Below, piece after piece: positions 9,547-17,914 of a stretch of 64,000 nucleotides of DNA. Both the position numbers and the translations under genes were made by a program. The notes below the pieces were generated by a model. The model searched no databases. It saw only the letters and a list, made by a program, of their open reading frames with translations, and was not told the origin of the DNA. Origin of the DNA: Sporosarcina luteola (GTDB taxonomy: Bacteria > Bacillota > Bacilli > Bacillales_A > Planococcaceae); assembly GCF_023715585.1 (NCBI RefSeq), contig NZ_JAMBOK010000002.1:62001-126000 (forward strand). The letters run 5' to 3'. Position 1 is the first letter of the stretch, and each line of letters begins with the position of its first letter.

Positions 9547-10293
9547 ATGCAGTCGAAAGCAATAAGCAAGCCTACTATCATGATTTTGGGAACGTTTCAC
9601 ATGGGTACCACTGCAGACATGATTGAAGTAGAAAAGGACAGCATGCTGTCAACACAAAGGCAGAAAGAGATCGAAGAGGTGGTCGGCTGTTTAAAAGATT
9701 TCAAGCCTACGAAAATCGCTTTGGAAATTGAGAAGAAGAAAAATGGTCCCATCAATGAGGAATTCATGCGCTATTTAAAGGGCGACTATCAGTTGCAAGA
9801 GGACGAAATCGACCAGATCGGATACAGGTTGGCAAAAGAAATGGGGCATCAGGAAGTTTACGCCGTGGATTGGATGGAACAAGGTGCTTGTCTAAGAGAG
9901 ATTGGAGAAGTTGCTGAATGGGCGAAAGAGCATCAGCCCAAGTTGTATGAAGAATTATTCGGGCCGTTGTACCAGCTTGAGCTCACAACAGCCGGAAAGA
10001 GTGTCAATGATCTGCTCCTTTATTACAATCAGCCGGAAGTAGTCGAACAACTCCATCGCAGCTATGTGAATATGGCGCGCATCAAAGAAGCCGAACAATA
10101 TGTCGGCATGGACTGGCTGATCTGGTGGTATCAGCGAAATCTCATTCTTTTTTCAAATCTATCGGACTTGGCCACTACTCCAGAGGACCGGATTCTATTC
10201 ATCGTCGGCGGCTCGCATGTCAGGATCGTCGAGAACTTCGCAAAGGAGAGTGGGCTTTTCGAAACTGTGCCCGTGCAGTCATATCTACAATAA
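9547..10293 (+). CDS. DUF5694 family protein
   Basis: A 248-residue cytosolic protein. MILGTFHMG near the start and IVGGSHVRIVENF near the end fit the DUF5694 group, distantly TraB/PrgY-like. KIALEIEKKKN and AVDWMEQGA lie between them. No signal peptide or membrane helix. The ATG at 9547 follows AAGGGGGAAA. Function is unknown. Its neighbours on both sides are on the opposite strand, so it is transcribed alone. Confidence 0.65.
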   Translation: MQSKAISKPTIMILGTFHMGTTADMIEVEKDSMLSTQRQKEIEEVVGCLKDFKPTKIALEIEKKKNGPINEEFMRYLKGDYQLQEDEIDQIGYRLAKEMGHQEVYAVDWMEQGACLREIGEVAEWAKEHQPKLYEELFGPLYQLELTTAGKSVNDLLLYYNQPEVVEQLHRSYVNMARIKEAEQYVGMDWLIWWYQRNLILFSNLSDLATTPEDRILFIVGGSHVRIVENFAKESGLFETVPVQSYLQ

Positions 10294-10314
10294 TCCCATG
10301 AACGCTCGCATCCT

Positions 10315-11016
10315 TCAACTGGACGCGAGCGTTTCAGTGCATATGGATTGGAACTCTTTCCAATCATGAATTTCATACGTGGGCTTAGCCAAGCCGTTAT
10401 TCTCTTTTCGATTCGGATTATACCAGCATGTGTCGATGCCGTAGTTATTGCCCCCGCGAATATCCGACGAGAGTGAGTCCCCGACCATCAAGACACGTGA
10501 TTTGTCTTTAATTTGCAGCTGCTTGAATACATGCTCGAAAATTTCAGGCTGTGGCTTTTGGTGACCGATCTCTTCAGATGTGAAAATCGCTTCAAAAGTA
10601 TCGGCTAGACCGGAAGCGGCAATACGAGCTAATTGAACTTCTTTAAAGCCGTTCGTCAAAACCGCAATCCTTGCTCCCTTCAGAGAATGAAGCATGGATG
10701 CTACCCCGTCGATTAAGTGGACTTCTTTCCCTAAATAATCAAGATACATTTGGCCGAACTGCTCTGCATCCATTTCAAGACCATGCTCAAGAAACAATCG
10801 TCTGAATCGCTCCGTTTTCAGCTCCGCAAGCGTTATCCTGCCTTGCTCCAAATCTTCCCAAAGCACCGTGCTGACTGCCCGGTACGTGTCCCTGAAGTCC
10901 GCTAATGCGTTTGGTAAACCGTGTGTTGTGAACACATTCGTGAACGCATGTTTTTCCGTTTCCCCGAAATCCATTAACGTATCATCTAAATCGAACAAAA
11001 ACACATCATATCTCAT
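10315..11016 (-). CDS. HAD-family nucleotidase, YjjG/YfnB type
   Basis: A 233-residue HAD hydrolase with all four motifs: DLDDT (nucleophile and acid/base aspartates), the threonine in VLTNGF, a lysine in HQKPQPEIF, and GDSLSSDIRGG. The alpha-helical cap and the overall sequence resemble YjjG/YfnB proteins, which dephosphorylate noncanonical pyrimidine nucleotides; the substrate here is inferred. The ATG at 11016 is preceded by AGGAG at eight bases. An in-frame GTG at 11022 is only two bases from that site and is unlikely. Confidence 0.85.
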   Translation of the reverse strand: MRYDVFLFDLDDTLMDFGETEKHAFTNVFTTHGLPNALADFRDTYRAVSTVLWEDLEQGRITLAELKTERFRRLFLEHGLEMDAEQFGQMYLDYLGKEVHLIDGVASMLHSLKGARIAVLTNGFKEVQLARIAASGLADTFEAIFTSEEIGHQKPQPEIFEHVFKQLQIKDKSRVLMVGDSLSSDIRGGNNYGIDTCWYNPNRKENNGLAKPTYEIHDWKEFQSICTETLASS

Positions 11017-11094
11017 TCTCACATCTCCTGACTGACGTAGCTGTACTGTCAGTATAACACCAGATATACGGGAGATGTAACTATAGGAAATATA

Positions 11095-11240
11095 GGTGCC
11101 TGTGCAAAAAACAATTCAGATTATGCACTACAATTGCATAGGAATAATAGACGCCCCACGTGTAATGGAGTTAGGTGTTCTGGTTTCGGCATATTCATGC
11201 GTTAGGGTGAATAGTCATAATTGCACCATGCACAGGCACC
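11095..11240. repeat. 146-bp inverted-ended intergenic repeat, copy B
   Basis: It has the same GGTGCCTGTGCA / TGCACAGGCACC ends as copy A and is in the same orientation, one base longer, with an unrelated central ~50 bases. A short AAACAATT tandem follows the right end (11241-11281). Copies A and B bracket three genes. Confidence 0.75.
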
Positions 11241-11312
11241 CAAACAATTCCCAAACAATTCACCTAAACAATTAAACAATTATGCATATGGGGGCCTTCT
11301 GACAAAAGATTG

Positions 11313-11321
11313 TGATATAAT
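11313..11321 (+). promoter_or_regulatory. Extended -10 promoter for mqo
   Basis: TG-A-TATAAT is a consensus extended -10 element. No good -35 lies 17 bp upstream, as expected for extended -10 promoters. It would give a leader of about 110 nt ahead of mqo. Confidence 0.5.
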
Positions 11322-11354
11322 ATATGAGGTTATTATTAACAGAAAAGGTGTGTT

Positions 11355-11422
11355 CCTAGCTCGCGTCTTGTCTTGTTTTGACGCCTAAGAAGGAGCGTCT
11401 ACATCCTTTCTGCAAAACTAGG
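11355..11422 (+). ncRNA. Possible structured 5' leader of mqo
   Basis: Three nested pairings suggest a small three-way junction: CCTAG (11355) with CTAGG (11418), GCGTC (11363) with GACGC (11380), and AAGGA (11390) with TCCTT (11404). The outer helix ends nine bases before the AAGG of the ribosome binding site. I do not recognise it as a known riboswitch class, and the stems are short. Confidence 0.3.
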
Positions 11423-11439
11423 GTATAAGGATGATAAAA

Positions 11440-13092
11440 ATGAGCAACGGAGAAACAAAATCAGACGTCATCTTAATTGGCGCCGGAATCATGAGTGCAA
11501 CTTTGGGAACAATGTTGAAAGAATTGGCACCGGACTGGAAAATCACAGTATTTGAGAAGCTCCCGGGCGCAGGAGAAGAAAGCTCCAATGAGTGGAATAA
11601 TGCAGGGACTGGACATGCTGCACTATGCGAGCTCAACTACACAAATGAAAAGCCGGACGGCACGTTAGATATTAGTAAGGCAATAAAAGTCAACGAACAG
11701 TTTCAGCTTTCGATGCAGTTTTGGTCTTATCTTGTAAACAATAAACTGATTAGTAACCCAGAAGACTTCATTATGCCATTGCCTCACATGAGCTATGTGA
11801 ATGGGAGAGACAACGTTGAGTTTCTGAAAAAGCGTTTTGAAGCGCTTTCCAATAATCCGCTGTTCGAAGGAATGGAATTCTCTGATGACCCTGAGCAGTT
11901 GAAGGAATGGCTTCCGCTCATGATGAAAGACAGGAACGTGAATGAACCGATTGCAGCTACAAAGATTGATACAGGAACGGACGTCAACTTTGGCGCTTTG
12001 ACACGCATGTTATTTGACCATTTGAAGAATAGTAATGTTAATATAAACTATAACCACAGTGTGAATCATTTGAAACGCACAACTGATGGTTTATGGGAAT
12101 TGAAAGTGAAAAATCTTGAAAGTGGGGCTGTTGAACGCCATACCGCGAAATTCGTCTTTATCGGCGCTGGCGGAGGAAGTTTACATCTCTTGCAAAAATC
12201 TGGTATTCCGGAAGGAAAGCATATTGGAGGCTTCCCGGTAAGCGGTCTCTTCCTAGTGTGTAAAAATCCTGAAGTTGTTGAACAGCACCACGCGAAAGTT
12301 TACGGAAAAGCTTCGGTAGGCGCGCCGCCGATGTCTGTTCCGCATCTGGATACAAGATATATAGATAATCAAAAATCATTGTTATTCGGACCTTTCGCCG
12401 GCTTCTCTCCGAAGTTCCTGAAAACGGGTTCCAATATGGATCTCATCACATCCGTGAAACCGAGCAACGTCTTTACGATGTTGGCGGCAGGTGCGAAGGA
12501 AATGTCATTGACGAAATACTTGATTCAGCAACTGATGTTATCGAAGGAACAGCGGATAGAGGAATTGCGCGGCTTCATCCCGAGCGCGAAAAGCGAGGAT
12601 TGGGATACCGTCGTAGCTGGCCAACGCGTCCAAGTTATCAAAGACACGGAAGCGGGCGGCAAAGGTACGCTGCAATTCGGTACAGAAGTTGTCAATGCAG
12701 CAGACGGCTCGATCGCTGCATTGCTCGGCGCCTCACCAGGAGCTTCCACTGCCGTTCATGTCATGCTGGAAATTCTGAATAGATGTTTCCCGCAACAGGT
12801 GAAAGAGTGGGAACCGAAAATTAAAGAAATGATACCTTCTTATGGTGTATCGCTCGTTAACAATCCGGATCTCCTTAAGGAAATCCATGCGACAACTGCG
12901 CAAGCGCTAGGTCTTGTGGACCAGAAAGACGAACCGGAATCTTCGAATGAAGAAACAGAGTCATTGGTAGAAGAGTCTGTTGTTGTTGAAACCGGGGATA
13001 CCGAACAAGACCCAGCCCTTGGAGTAGATAGGGAAGTGCTTAACGTGGATGACACGTTGGTTGTAGAAGAAGAGCCAAGTAAAAAAGAATAA
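11440..13092 (+). CDS. mqo: Malate:quinone oxidoreductase
   Basis: A peripheral membrane flavoenzyme that oxidises malate to oxaloacetate and passes electrons to quinone. [15 protein letters not shown] is the FAD-binding Rossmann motif, followed by [19 protein letters not shown], typical of Mqo. [19 protein letters not shown] and [14 protein letters not shown] are further landmarks. The ATG at 11440 is nine bases after AAGG and gives the usual MSNxxTKxDVIL start. The protein has 550 residues against ~490-500 for most Mqo: the last ~55 residues are an acidic Ser/Glu/Val-rich tail ending EEEPSKKE, with no obvious counterpart in the family. A terminator follows directly, so the tail is not read-through. 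Confidence 0.95.
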   Translation: MSNGETKSDVILIGAGIMSATLGTMLKELAPDWKITVFEKLPGAGEESSNEWNNAGTGHAALCELNYTNEKPDGTLDISKAIKVNEQFQLSMQFWSYLVNNKLISNPEDFIMPLPHMSYVNGRDNVEFLKKRFEALSNNPLFEGMEFSDDPEQLKEWLPLMMKDRNVNEPIAATKIDTGTDVNFGALTRMLFDHLKNSNVNINYNHSVNHLKRTTDGLWELKVKNLESGAVERHTAKFVFIGAGGGSLHLLQKSGIPEGKHIGGFPVSGLFLVCKNPEVVEQHHAKVYGKASVGAPPMSVPHLDTRYIDNQKSLLFGPFAGFSPKFLKTGSNMDLITSVKPSNVFTMLAAGAKEMSLTKYLIQQLMLSKEQRIEELRGFIPSAKSEDWDTVVAGQRVQVIKDTEAGGKGTLQFGTEVVNAADGSIAALLGASPGASTAVHVMLEILNRCFPQQVKEWEPKIKEMIPSYGVSLVNNPDLLKEIHATTAQALGLVDQKDEPESSNEETESLVEESVVVETGDTEQDPALGVDREVLNVDDTLVVEEEPSKKE

Positions 13093-13098
13093 ACTACG

Positions 13099-13136
13099 AA
13101 AGCTGACTCGGAATCGTACCGTAGTCAGCTTTTTTA
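13099..13136. terminator. Bidirectional terminator, mqo / acetyltransferase
   Basis: AAAGCTGACT pairs with AGTCAGCTTT followed by a T-run. It lies between two converging genes. Confidence 0.85.
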
Positions 13137-13141
13137 CTTGT

Positions 13142-13585
13142 TCAGAATGTATAGCGCGCCACTTGTTCGCCGCTAATAAGTAGCCCTTCGATTTCTTTAA
13201 ACCCCATCTTTTCATAAATGCGTATTGCATGTTCATTTGCCGGTTCATAAGAAAGCGTGATCGTTTGATGGCAATCTTCTTTAATGGACTGAATATCATC
13301 AATTACAAGCTGAATCGCTTCTTTTCCATACCCTTTTCCCTGATGTTTTTGGTCGATCATCATTCGGTAAATCCAGTATTCATGATCGTCTTCATCGATT
13401 CCGTAAAGCGCAAATCCAATCATTTCCTCGCCAAGGTAAATCCCTTTGGCGTGGAAGTTTTCAAGGAAATTCAACTGGGCAAGCGAAACCGAGTTTGACG
13501 CGACGAAATTCACTTGATCTTCCCGGACGCGAAGCGAAATGGCTTTCACCCAATTGTCCTTCGTAATTGATTCCAAATGCAGCAT
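13142..13585 (-). CDS. GNAT acetyltransferase, BltD-like
   Basis: A 147-residue single GNAT domain. The acetyl-CoA loop is QGKGYGKEAI, and the C-terminal EHAIRIYEKMGF is the usual final strand and helix. The N-terminal part (ISLRVREDQVNFVASNSVSL) resembles BltD/SpeG-like polyamine acetyltransferases, so a diamine or polyamine substrate is possible but not shown. The ATG at 13585 is six bases after AGGGGAG; the ATG at 13591 directly abuts that site. Monocistronic and convergent with mqo. Confidence 0.75.
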   Translation of the reverse strand: MLHLESITKDNWVKAISLRVREDQVNFVASNSVSLAQLNFLENFHAKGIYLGEEMIGFALYGIDEDDHEYWIYRMMIDQKHQGKGYGKEAIQLVIDDIQSIKEDCHQTITLSYEPANEHAIRIYEKMGFKEIEGLLISGEQVARYTF

Positions 13586-13717
13586 GATCATCTCCCCTTT
13601 GCTAAATTATAATCGATGATTTGGCCGCCTTGGAAGTCTAATTTTTAAAAACAGGGAAATTTCTAAAAACCATAGGAGCTAATGAGGAATTACCAATAAT
13701 AGTATGAAAATGATAAT

Positions 13718-13746
13718 ATGACAACCTAGGCAGATTAGGCTATAAT
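13718..13746 (+). promoter_or_regulatory. Sigma-A type promoter of metNIQ
   Basis: ATGACA (13718-13723), a 17-bp spacer, and TATAAT (13741-13746). An inverted repeat CCTA-N7-TAGG lies inside the spacer and could be an operator. Confidence 0.6.
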
Positions 13747-13758
13747 AGTAAGCGTCGC

Positions 13759-13793
13759 AATCACCCTTCAAATCGTGCAAAGGGGATTTTTTT
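13759..13793 (+). promoter_or_regulatory. Hairpin plus T-run covering the metN ribosome binding site
   Basis: AATC(A)CCCTT (13759-13768) pairs with AAGGGGATT (13780-13788), with one bulged A, and is followed by seven T residues ending at the metN ATG. The 3' arm includes the Shine-Dalgarno AAAGGGG. It has the form of a terminator or RBS-sequestering hairpin in a very short leader. Confidence 0.45.
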
Positions 13794-14543
13794 ATGATTA
13801 CATTACATAATATCAGTAAAAGTTATTCGTGTTTTCAGGCGATTAATTCTGTATCCCTATCGGTCGGCAGAGGGGAAATCCACGGTATTATCGGGGCGAG
13901 TGGCGCAGGAAAGTCGACACTGCTTCGAGTCATGAATCTCTTGGAAAAGCCAGACGAAGGCGAAGTGGAAATTAATGGTCAAATTTTAACGAAGTTAAGC
14001 AGAAAAGACCTTCGCCAAGCAAGAAAATCAATTGGAATGATTTTTCAGCATTTTAATTTAGTGGCGAATAAAACCGTATCTGACAACGTGGCGGTCTCGT
14101 TGGAATTGGCGAAGTTTCCTCGGAAAGTACGCCCTTCCCGCGTCGAGGAATGTCTTCAGTTTGTTGGGCTTTCGAATTATATGGACAAGTACCCTGCCCA
14201 ATTGAGCGGCGGGCAAAAGCAACGCGTAGCAATCGCCAGGGCATTAGCGAATAATCCGCAGGTTTTGCTATGCGATGAACCGACGTCCTCGCTCGATCCG
14301 AATACGTCTGGAGAGATTCTAACTGTGTTGCAAAACATTAACCGGAGCTTCGGTGTGACGATTGTCATTGTCAGCCATGAGATGGAAGTGATTAAAAGTA
14401 TCTGCAACCGCGTCACGGTCATGAGTGAAGGACAAGTGTACGATACGGTTTCCATCCAGCCGAAAGGGATTGGAATGATGAACAACAGCCCGAAGTTCTT
14501 TGTGGATCAGCTGACAAAGGACGGTGACGTGGGTCATGCCTGA
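13794..14543 (+). CDS. metN: Methionine-type ABC importer, ATP-binding subunit
   Basis: A 249-residue ABC ATPase: Walker A GASGAGKS, Q-loop in MIFQHFNL, signature LSGGQKQR, Walker B VLLCDEPTSSLD, H-loop in VSHEM. It is the energising subunit for MetI/MetQ at the inner face of the membrane. MetN is usually ~340 residues, with a C-terminal ACT-like domain that binds methionine and inhibits transport; here the protein stops about 35 residues after the ATPase core, so that domain is absent. It overlaps metI by 8 bp. Substrate by homology: D/L-methionine or a related compound. Confidence 0.85.
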   Translation: MITLHNISKSYSCFQAINSVSLSVGRGEIHGIIGASGAGKSTLLRVMNLLEKPDEGEVEINGQILTKLSRKDLRQARKSIGMIFQHFNLVANKTVSDNVAVSLELAKFPRKVRPSRVEECLQFVGLSNYMDKYPAQLSGGQKQRVAIARALANNPQVLLCDEPTSSLDPNTSGEILTVLQNINRSFGVTIVIVSHEMEVIKSICNRVTVMSEGQVYDTVSIQPKGIGMMNNSPKFFVDQLTKDGDVGHA

Positions 14544-15198
14544 CGTTTTACTTCAATATGAAGCGGAAATTTGGAGTTCGATAGGGGAGACCTTCATAAT
14601 GGTCGGGGTTTCAATTGCTGCAGCCGTGTTAGTTGGGCTTCCCGTTGGCACATTGCTCTTTTTGTGCAGGAAAGGGCAGATTTTCGAAAACCGAATCATC
14701 TTTTCAATATTGAATTTATTGGTGAATATCATCCGTTCATTCCCGTTCCTATTGCTTGTCGTTTTTCTTATCCCGTTCACAAGGATGCTCATTGGAACGG
14801 CCATCGGAACGACGGCCGCTACCGTGCCGCTATCGATCATTGCCATTGCGCATTATTCCCGTCTCGTTGAACAATCGCTACTCGACGTGCCGAAAGGGGT
14901 AATGGAGGCGGCAATTGCGATGGGGGCTTCGGTCAGGCAAGTCATCTTTAAATTCTTATACGTCGAGGCCCGCTCAGGACTCGTTTTAGGATTAACGACG
15001 TCAATCATCAGTTTCATATCGTATTCAACGATAATGGGTGTCGTCGGAGGCGGGGGCATCGGAGACTTTGCAATCCGGTATGGTTACCAGCAGTTCAAAA
15101 CGGATTTAATGATGTACATGATTATCATAATGGTCATACTGGTGCAGCTCATCCAATTTACCGGAACGACTGTATCGAGAATGATAGATAAACGATAA
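14536..15198 (+). CDS. metI: Methionine-type ABC importer, permease subunit
   Basis: A 220-residue permease with five or six membrane segments. The EAA loop that docks on the ATPase is EAAIAMGASVRQVIFKF, and IIRSFPFLLLVVFLIPF and YSTIMGVVGGGGIGDFAIRYGY are typical MetI landmarks. The ATG at 14536 overlaps the end of metN; an in-frame GTG at 14524 would add four residues. Second gene of metNIQ. Confidence 0.9.
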   Translation: MPDVLLQYEAEIWSSIGETFIMVGVSIAAAVLVGLPVGTLLFLCRKGQIFENRIIFSILNLLVNIIRSFPFLLLVVFLIPFTRMLIGTAIGTTAATVPLSIIAIAHYSRLVEQSLLDVPKGVMEAAIAMGASVRQVIFKFLYVEARSGLVLGLTTSIISFISYSTIMGVVGGGGIGDFAIRYGYQQFKTDLMMYMIIIMVILVQLIQFTGTTVSRMIDKR

Positions 15199-15212
15199 CA
15201 GGAGGATACAAC

Positions 15213-16040
15213 ATGAGAAAACTATTGATGCTGTCGGCATTGCTGATGATTATATTGGCAGGCTGCGGCAAGGATAAAGCAGCGGATACCCCTGCTAAAG
15301 TAGAAGAAAAAAATGAAGCAGTAACGTTGAAGGTCGCTTCGTTGATTCCACCGATGACGGAAATTCTTGAGCTTGTGAAACCGAAGCTTGCTGAGGAAGG
15401 AATCGATCTTGAAGTAGTTGTATTAGGCGACAATGTCCAACCGAACAGTGCGCTTGCCGCAAAAGAAGTGGATGCGAACTTCTTCCAGCACGTTCCGTAT
15501 ATGGAGGAATTCAACCGTAATAATAATGCAAACTTAGTTCCGATTACACCAATCTACTTTGCGAATTATGGTGTTTATTCCAAAGACTACGCCTCAATTG
15601 ATGAACTGCCGGAAGGTGCGGTCATCGCCATGGCGAACGATGTATCCAATATCGACCGTTCGTTGTCATTACTTGCCCAGCATGACGTCATTACGTTAGG
15701 TGAAAAGAAAGACACATATTATACAAAAGCGGATATTACCGACAATCCGAAAAACTACAAATTTGAAGAAGTCGATTTGCTGATGCTAGCTCGTATGTAT
15801 GATGATGCGGACGCGGTTGTTATGACGCCTGCCTACGCGGCTCCGCTCGGCTTGACGCCGAAGAGCGATGCATTGCTTACAGAAGGAGTCGAAAATGACT
15901 TTGCGATCACGTTAATCGCACGTGAAGACAATAAAGACTGGGAGCCGATTCAAAAGTTGGCTGACGCGATGACAAGCCCGGAAGTACGCAAGTTTCTAGA
16001 AGAGAACTACGACGAAACCGCCATTCCGGCGTTTGAATAA
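15213..16040 (+). CDS. metQ: MetQ/NlpA-family substrate-binding lipoprotein
   Basis: A 275-residue lipoprotein with signal peptide and lipobox LAGC (cysteine at residue 19), anchored outside the membrane. Family landmarks are KVASLIPPMTEILELVKP, DANFFQHVPYMEEFN and IAMANDVSNIDRSL. It binds the ligand, probably methionine, and delivers it to MetNI. AGGAGG lies seven bases before the ATG. Last gene of the operon, closed by a strong terminator. No SAM riboswitch is visible upstream of the operon. Confidence 0.92.
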   Translation: MRKLLMLSALLMIILAGCGKDKAADTPAKVEEKNEAVTLKVASLIPPMTEILELVKPKLAEEGIDLEVVVLGDNVQPNSALAAKEVDANFFQHVPYMEEFNRNNNANLVPITPIYFANYGVYSKDYASIDELPEGAVIAMANDVSNIDRSLSLLAQHDVITLGEKKDTYYTKADITDNPKNYKFEEVDLLMLARMYDDADAVVMTPAYAAPLGLTPKSDALLTEGVENDFAITLIAREDNKDWEPIQKLADAMTSPEVRKFLEENYDETAIPAFE

Positions 16041-16049
16041 AAAATGGGA

Positions 16050-16095
16050 AGAGCCATTCAGGTTGTGTTTGCAACTTGAATGGCTCTTTTTATTT
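16050..16095 (+). terminator. Terminator of metNIQ
   Basis: AGAGCCATTCAGGTTG pairs with CAACTTGAATGGCTCT, followed by TTTTTATTT. Confidence 0.9.
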
Positions 16096-16238
16096 ATCGG
16101 TTGAAGATATCGATCATTTCCTGGTGTATATCGGTCAATTTCAAATAGTTATCGGTCAGTTGCGGTGAGTTATCGGTCACTTCTCGAAAGTTATCGGTCA
16201 TTTGCCAAGAGTTATCGTCATTTCGGGGCTTTAGATCC
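16096..16238 (+). repeat. 21-nt array 1 (ATCGGTCA family)
   Basis: Five full 21-nt units start at 16109, 16130, 16151, 16172 and 16193 after one degenerate unit. The core is ATCGGTCA (ATCGATCA in the first) and most units end in GTT. A terminal module at 16214-16238 starts ATCGTCATTTC, lacking one G of the core, and ends GATCC. It lies between the metQ terminator and that of the convergent NCS1 permease. Confidence 0.85.
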
Positions 16239-16252
16239 ATCCGAATCGCATG

Positions 16253-16287
16253 AAAAAGCCATGCCCATTTTCAAACGGGCATGGCTT
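16253..16287 (-). terminator. Terminator of the NCS1 permease gene
   Basis: On the minus strand AAGCCATGCCC pairs with GGGCATGGCTT and is followed by a T-run. Confidence 0.85.
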
Positions 16288-16295
16288 CCAGTTGT

Positions 16296-17705
16296 TCATC
16301 GCTTAAGTTTGTCCTCTTCGACAATATGAGTTGGTTCTTGTTGCAAATAATACGCGCCCTTTGTCAGTATCGCGATGATGACCGTCAAAATAGCAGCGAG
16401 TATTGCAGCAAAAAACGCGGCTGTCGATTGGAGAAATAATCCCATATAACCGAGTGCGGCAACTGTGCCGATTACACTTGAAACGAGAAGTGAAACAACA
16501 CCGACCGGATTCCACTTATACAAATACTCTTGTGTGGCAACATAATAATTCGGTCCGATTTTCAACCATTTTTTTACGACTAGCGCATCCGTCACCAAGA
16601 TGGACGCCCAGGAGAACAGGAAGACTCCTTGGAATGTCATAACCGTAGCAAGATGGTCTACAATGCCGCCGAGCATTAGAGCAATCGCCGTCAATGCGGA
16701 TACAACGACCCAAAATCGTCGGCCGGGGGTGAAACGGAAGATGTTTTCAAAGAAGTTTGATAAGGAGAGTGAACTACTATAAATATTTGTGACATTAATA
16801 CGTAATTGCGTCAACATGGTAAATAACGCACCGCCGATTCCGAGCAGCAGTACAATATAAACGCCTGGATCCGACTCCAAATAACGGACGCCAAACCAGA
16901 TTCCTAGTCCTCCCATAACGCCATAACAAAAAATTTGAGGAATAAACCCGATTGCTAAAGATCCAATTTTGATATCTTTAGGGCGTAGAAAACGGGCATA
17001 ATCAGAAGCGAGAAGAGCGGTCAAGCCCATAATCCCATTGTGCATACCGATACAGAACAGCAGCGCGGTACCGCCTAGCTGGACTCCTTCTGGCATGTAA
17101 GAGAAAACAGGACCCGTATAAATAGCAGGTTTGATAAACGAAATGACAATTGCAGTGATCAAAAAGAGGATAAAAATCGGTAATGACCATTTTTGCAGCT
17201 TGTCCAGTTGTTGAATTCCAAACCAATTAAGAGGAATAACAATGAGTCCAAATACGAGGATTAAAACCCATTTTGGAAAGGAGGGTAGAAAATGATGTAC
17301 AGCTGATATCAGAATCAGACCTTCAAAAGCACAATACATAATAAAATTTGACGCGTAGATGAGTGATGTCAAAGATGCTCCAATATAGCCGAAGCCGCCG
17401 CCCCTCGATAGGAGGTTCACATTCATGCCGGTTTTCGCAGATAGGTACACAATGACTGTACCGAGTATACCCGCCACGATAATCGCGTAGCCTGCGGATA
17501 GTAGGGCATTGGGTGCCCCGAATTGGAGTGCCATAACACTTCCCATTTGAAAGTAAAAAATCGCTGTAGCGATGCCGAACGTAATGTTCGTTATGCTAAG
17601 CCAGCCAGCTTTTCGTTCCTCGCGAGGTACACGGTCCAAAGAATAATCCCGAACGACCTCTTCTCCTGTGTCTTGTTGCAAAGTAGTAGTTTGTTCTGTT
17701 GTCAT
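16296..17705 (-). CDS. NCS1-family nucleobase permease (cytosine/purine/allantoin type)
   Basis: A 469-residue protein with about 12 membrane segments and the NCS1 N-terminal signature (DRVPREERKAGWLSITNITFG). GMNVNLLSRGGGFGYIGAS and a later ASILVTDALVVKKWLKIGP also fit. These carriers import cytosine, purines, allantoin or hydantoins with H+ or Na+; the substrate cannot be chosen here, as no degradation genes are adjacent. The ATG at 17705 has GGAG nine bases upstream; the GTG at 17735 abuts its only possible site. Monocistronic. Confidence 0.8.
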   Translation of the reverse strand: MTTEQTTTLQQDTGEEVVRDYSLDRVPREERKAGWLSITNITFGIATAIFYFQMGSVMALQFGAPNALLSAGYAIIVAGILGTVIVYLSAKTGMNVNLLSRGGGFGYIGASLTSLIYASNFIMYCAFEGLILISAVHHFLPSFPKWVLILVFGLIVIPLNWFGIQQLDKLQKWSLPIFILFLITAIVISFIKPAIYTGPVFSYMPEGVQLGGTALLFCIGMHNGIMGLTALLASDYARFLRPKDIKIGSLAIGFIPQIFCYGVMGGLGIWFGVRYLESDPGVYIVLLLGIGGALFTMLTQLRINVTNIYSSSLSLSNFFENIFRFTPGRRFWVVVSALTAIALMLGGIVDHLATVMTFQGVFLFSWASILVTDALVVKKWLKIGPNYYVATQEYLYKWNPVGVVSLLVSSVIGTVAALGYMGLFLQSTAAFFAAILAAILTVIIAILTKGAYYLQQEPTHIVEEDKLKR

Positions 17706-17914
17706 AAATTCCAGCTCCTTATTTGAATCGCTCACTCCTTTAGCCCTTAGGCTTATTTTTGATCAAACTTCTTTTAAATTAATGCTCACCCCTCCATTTT
17801 ATCAAAAAGTAATAAAAAAAACAAAGTATTATGCTTGGCGGAGCCACGAATTACTACGTATATTTCATTAAAAGACCGATAACCCTTTGCTAAAAAACTA
17901 TAGAATGGCAAATT

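Noticed and set aside
13586-13793. SAM (S-box) or T-box riboswitch for metNIQ
   Set aside because: The promoter is only ~45 bases before the start, and no S-box or T-box conserved motifs are present.
16096-16238. Possible CRISPR array
   Set aside because: The conserved part is only ~8-12 bases with ~10-base spacers, unit length 21, and no cas genes are in the window.
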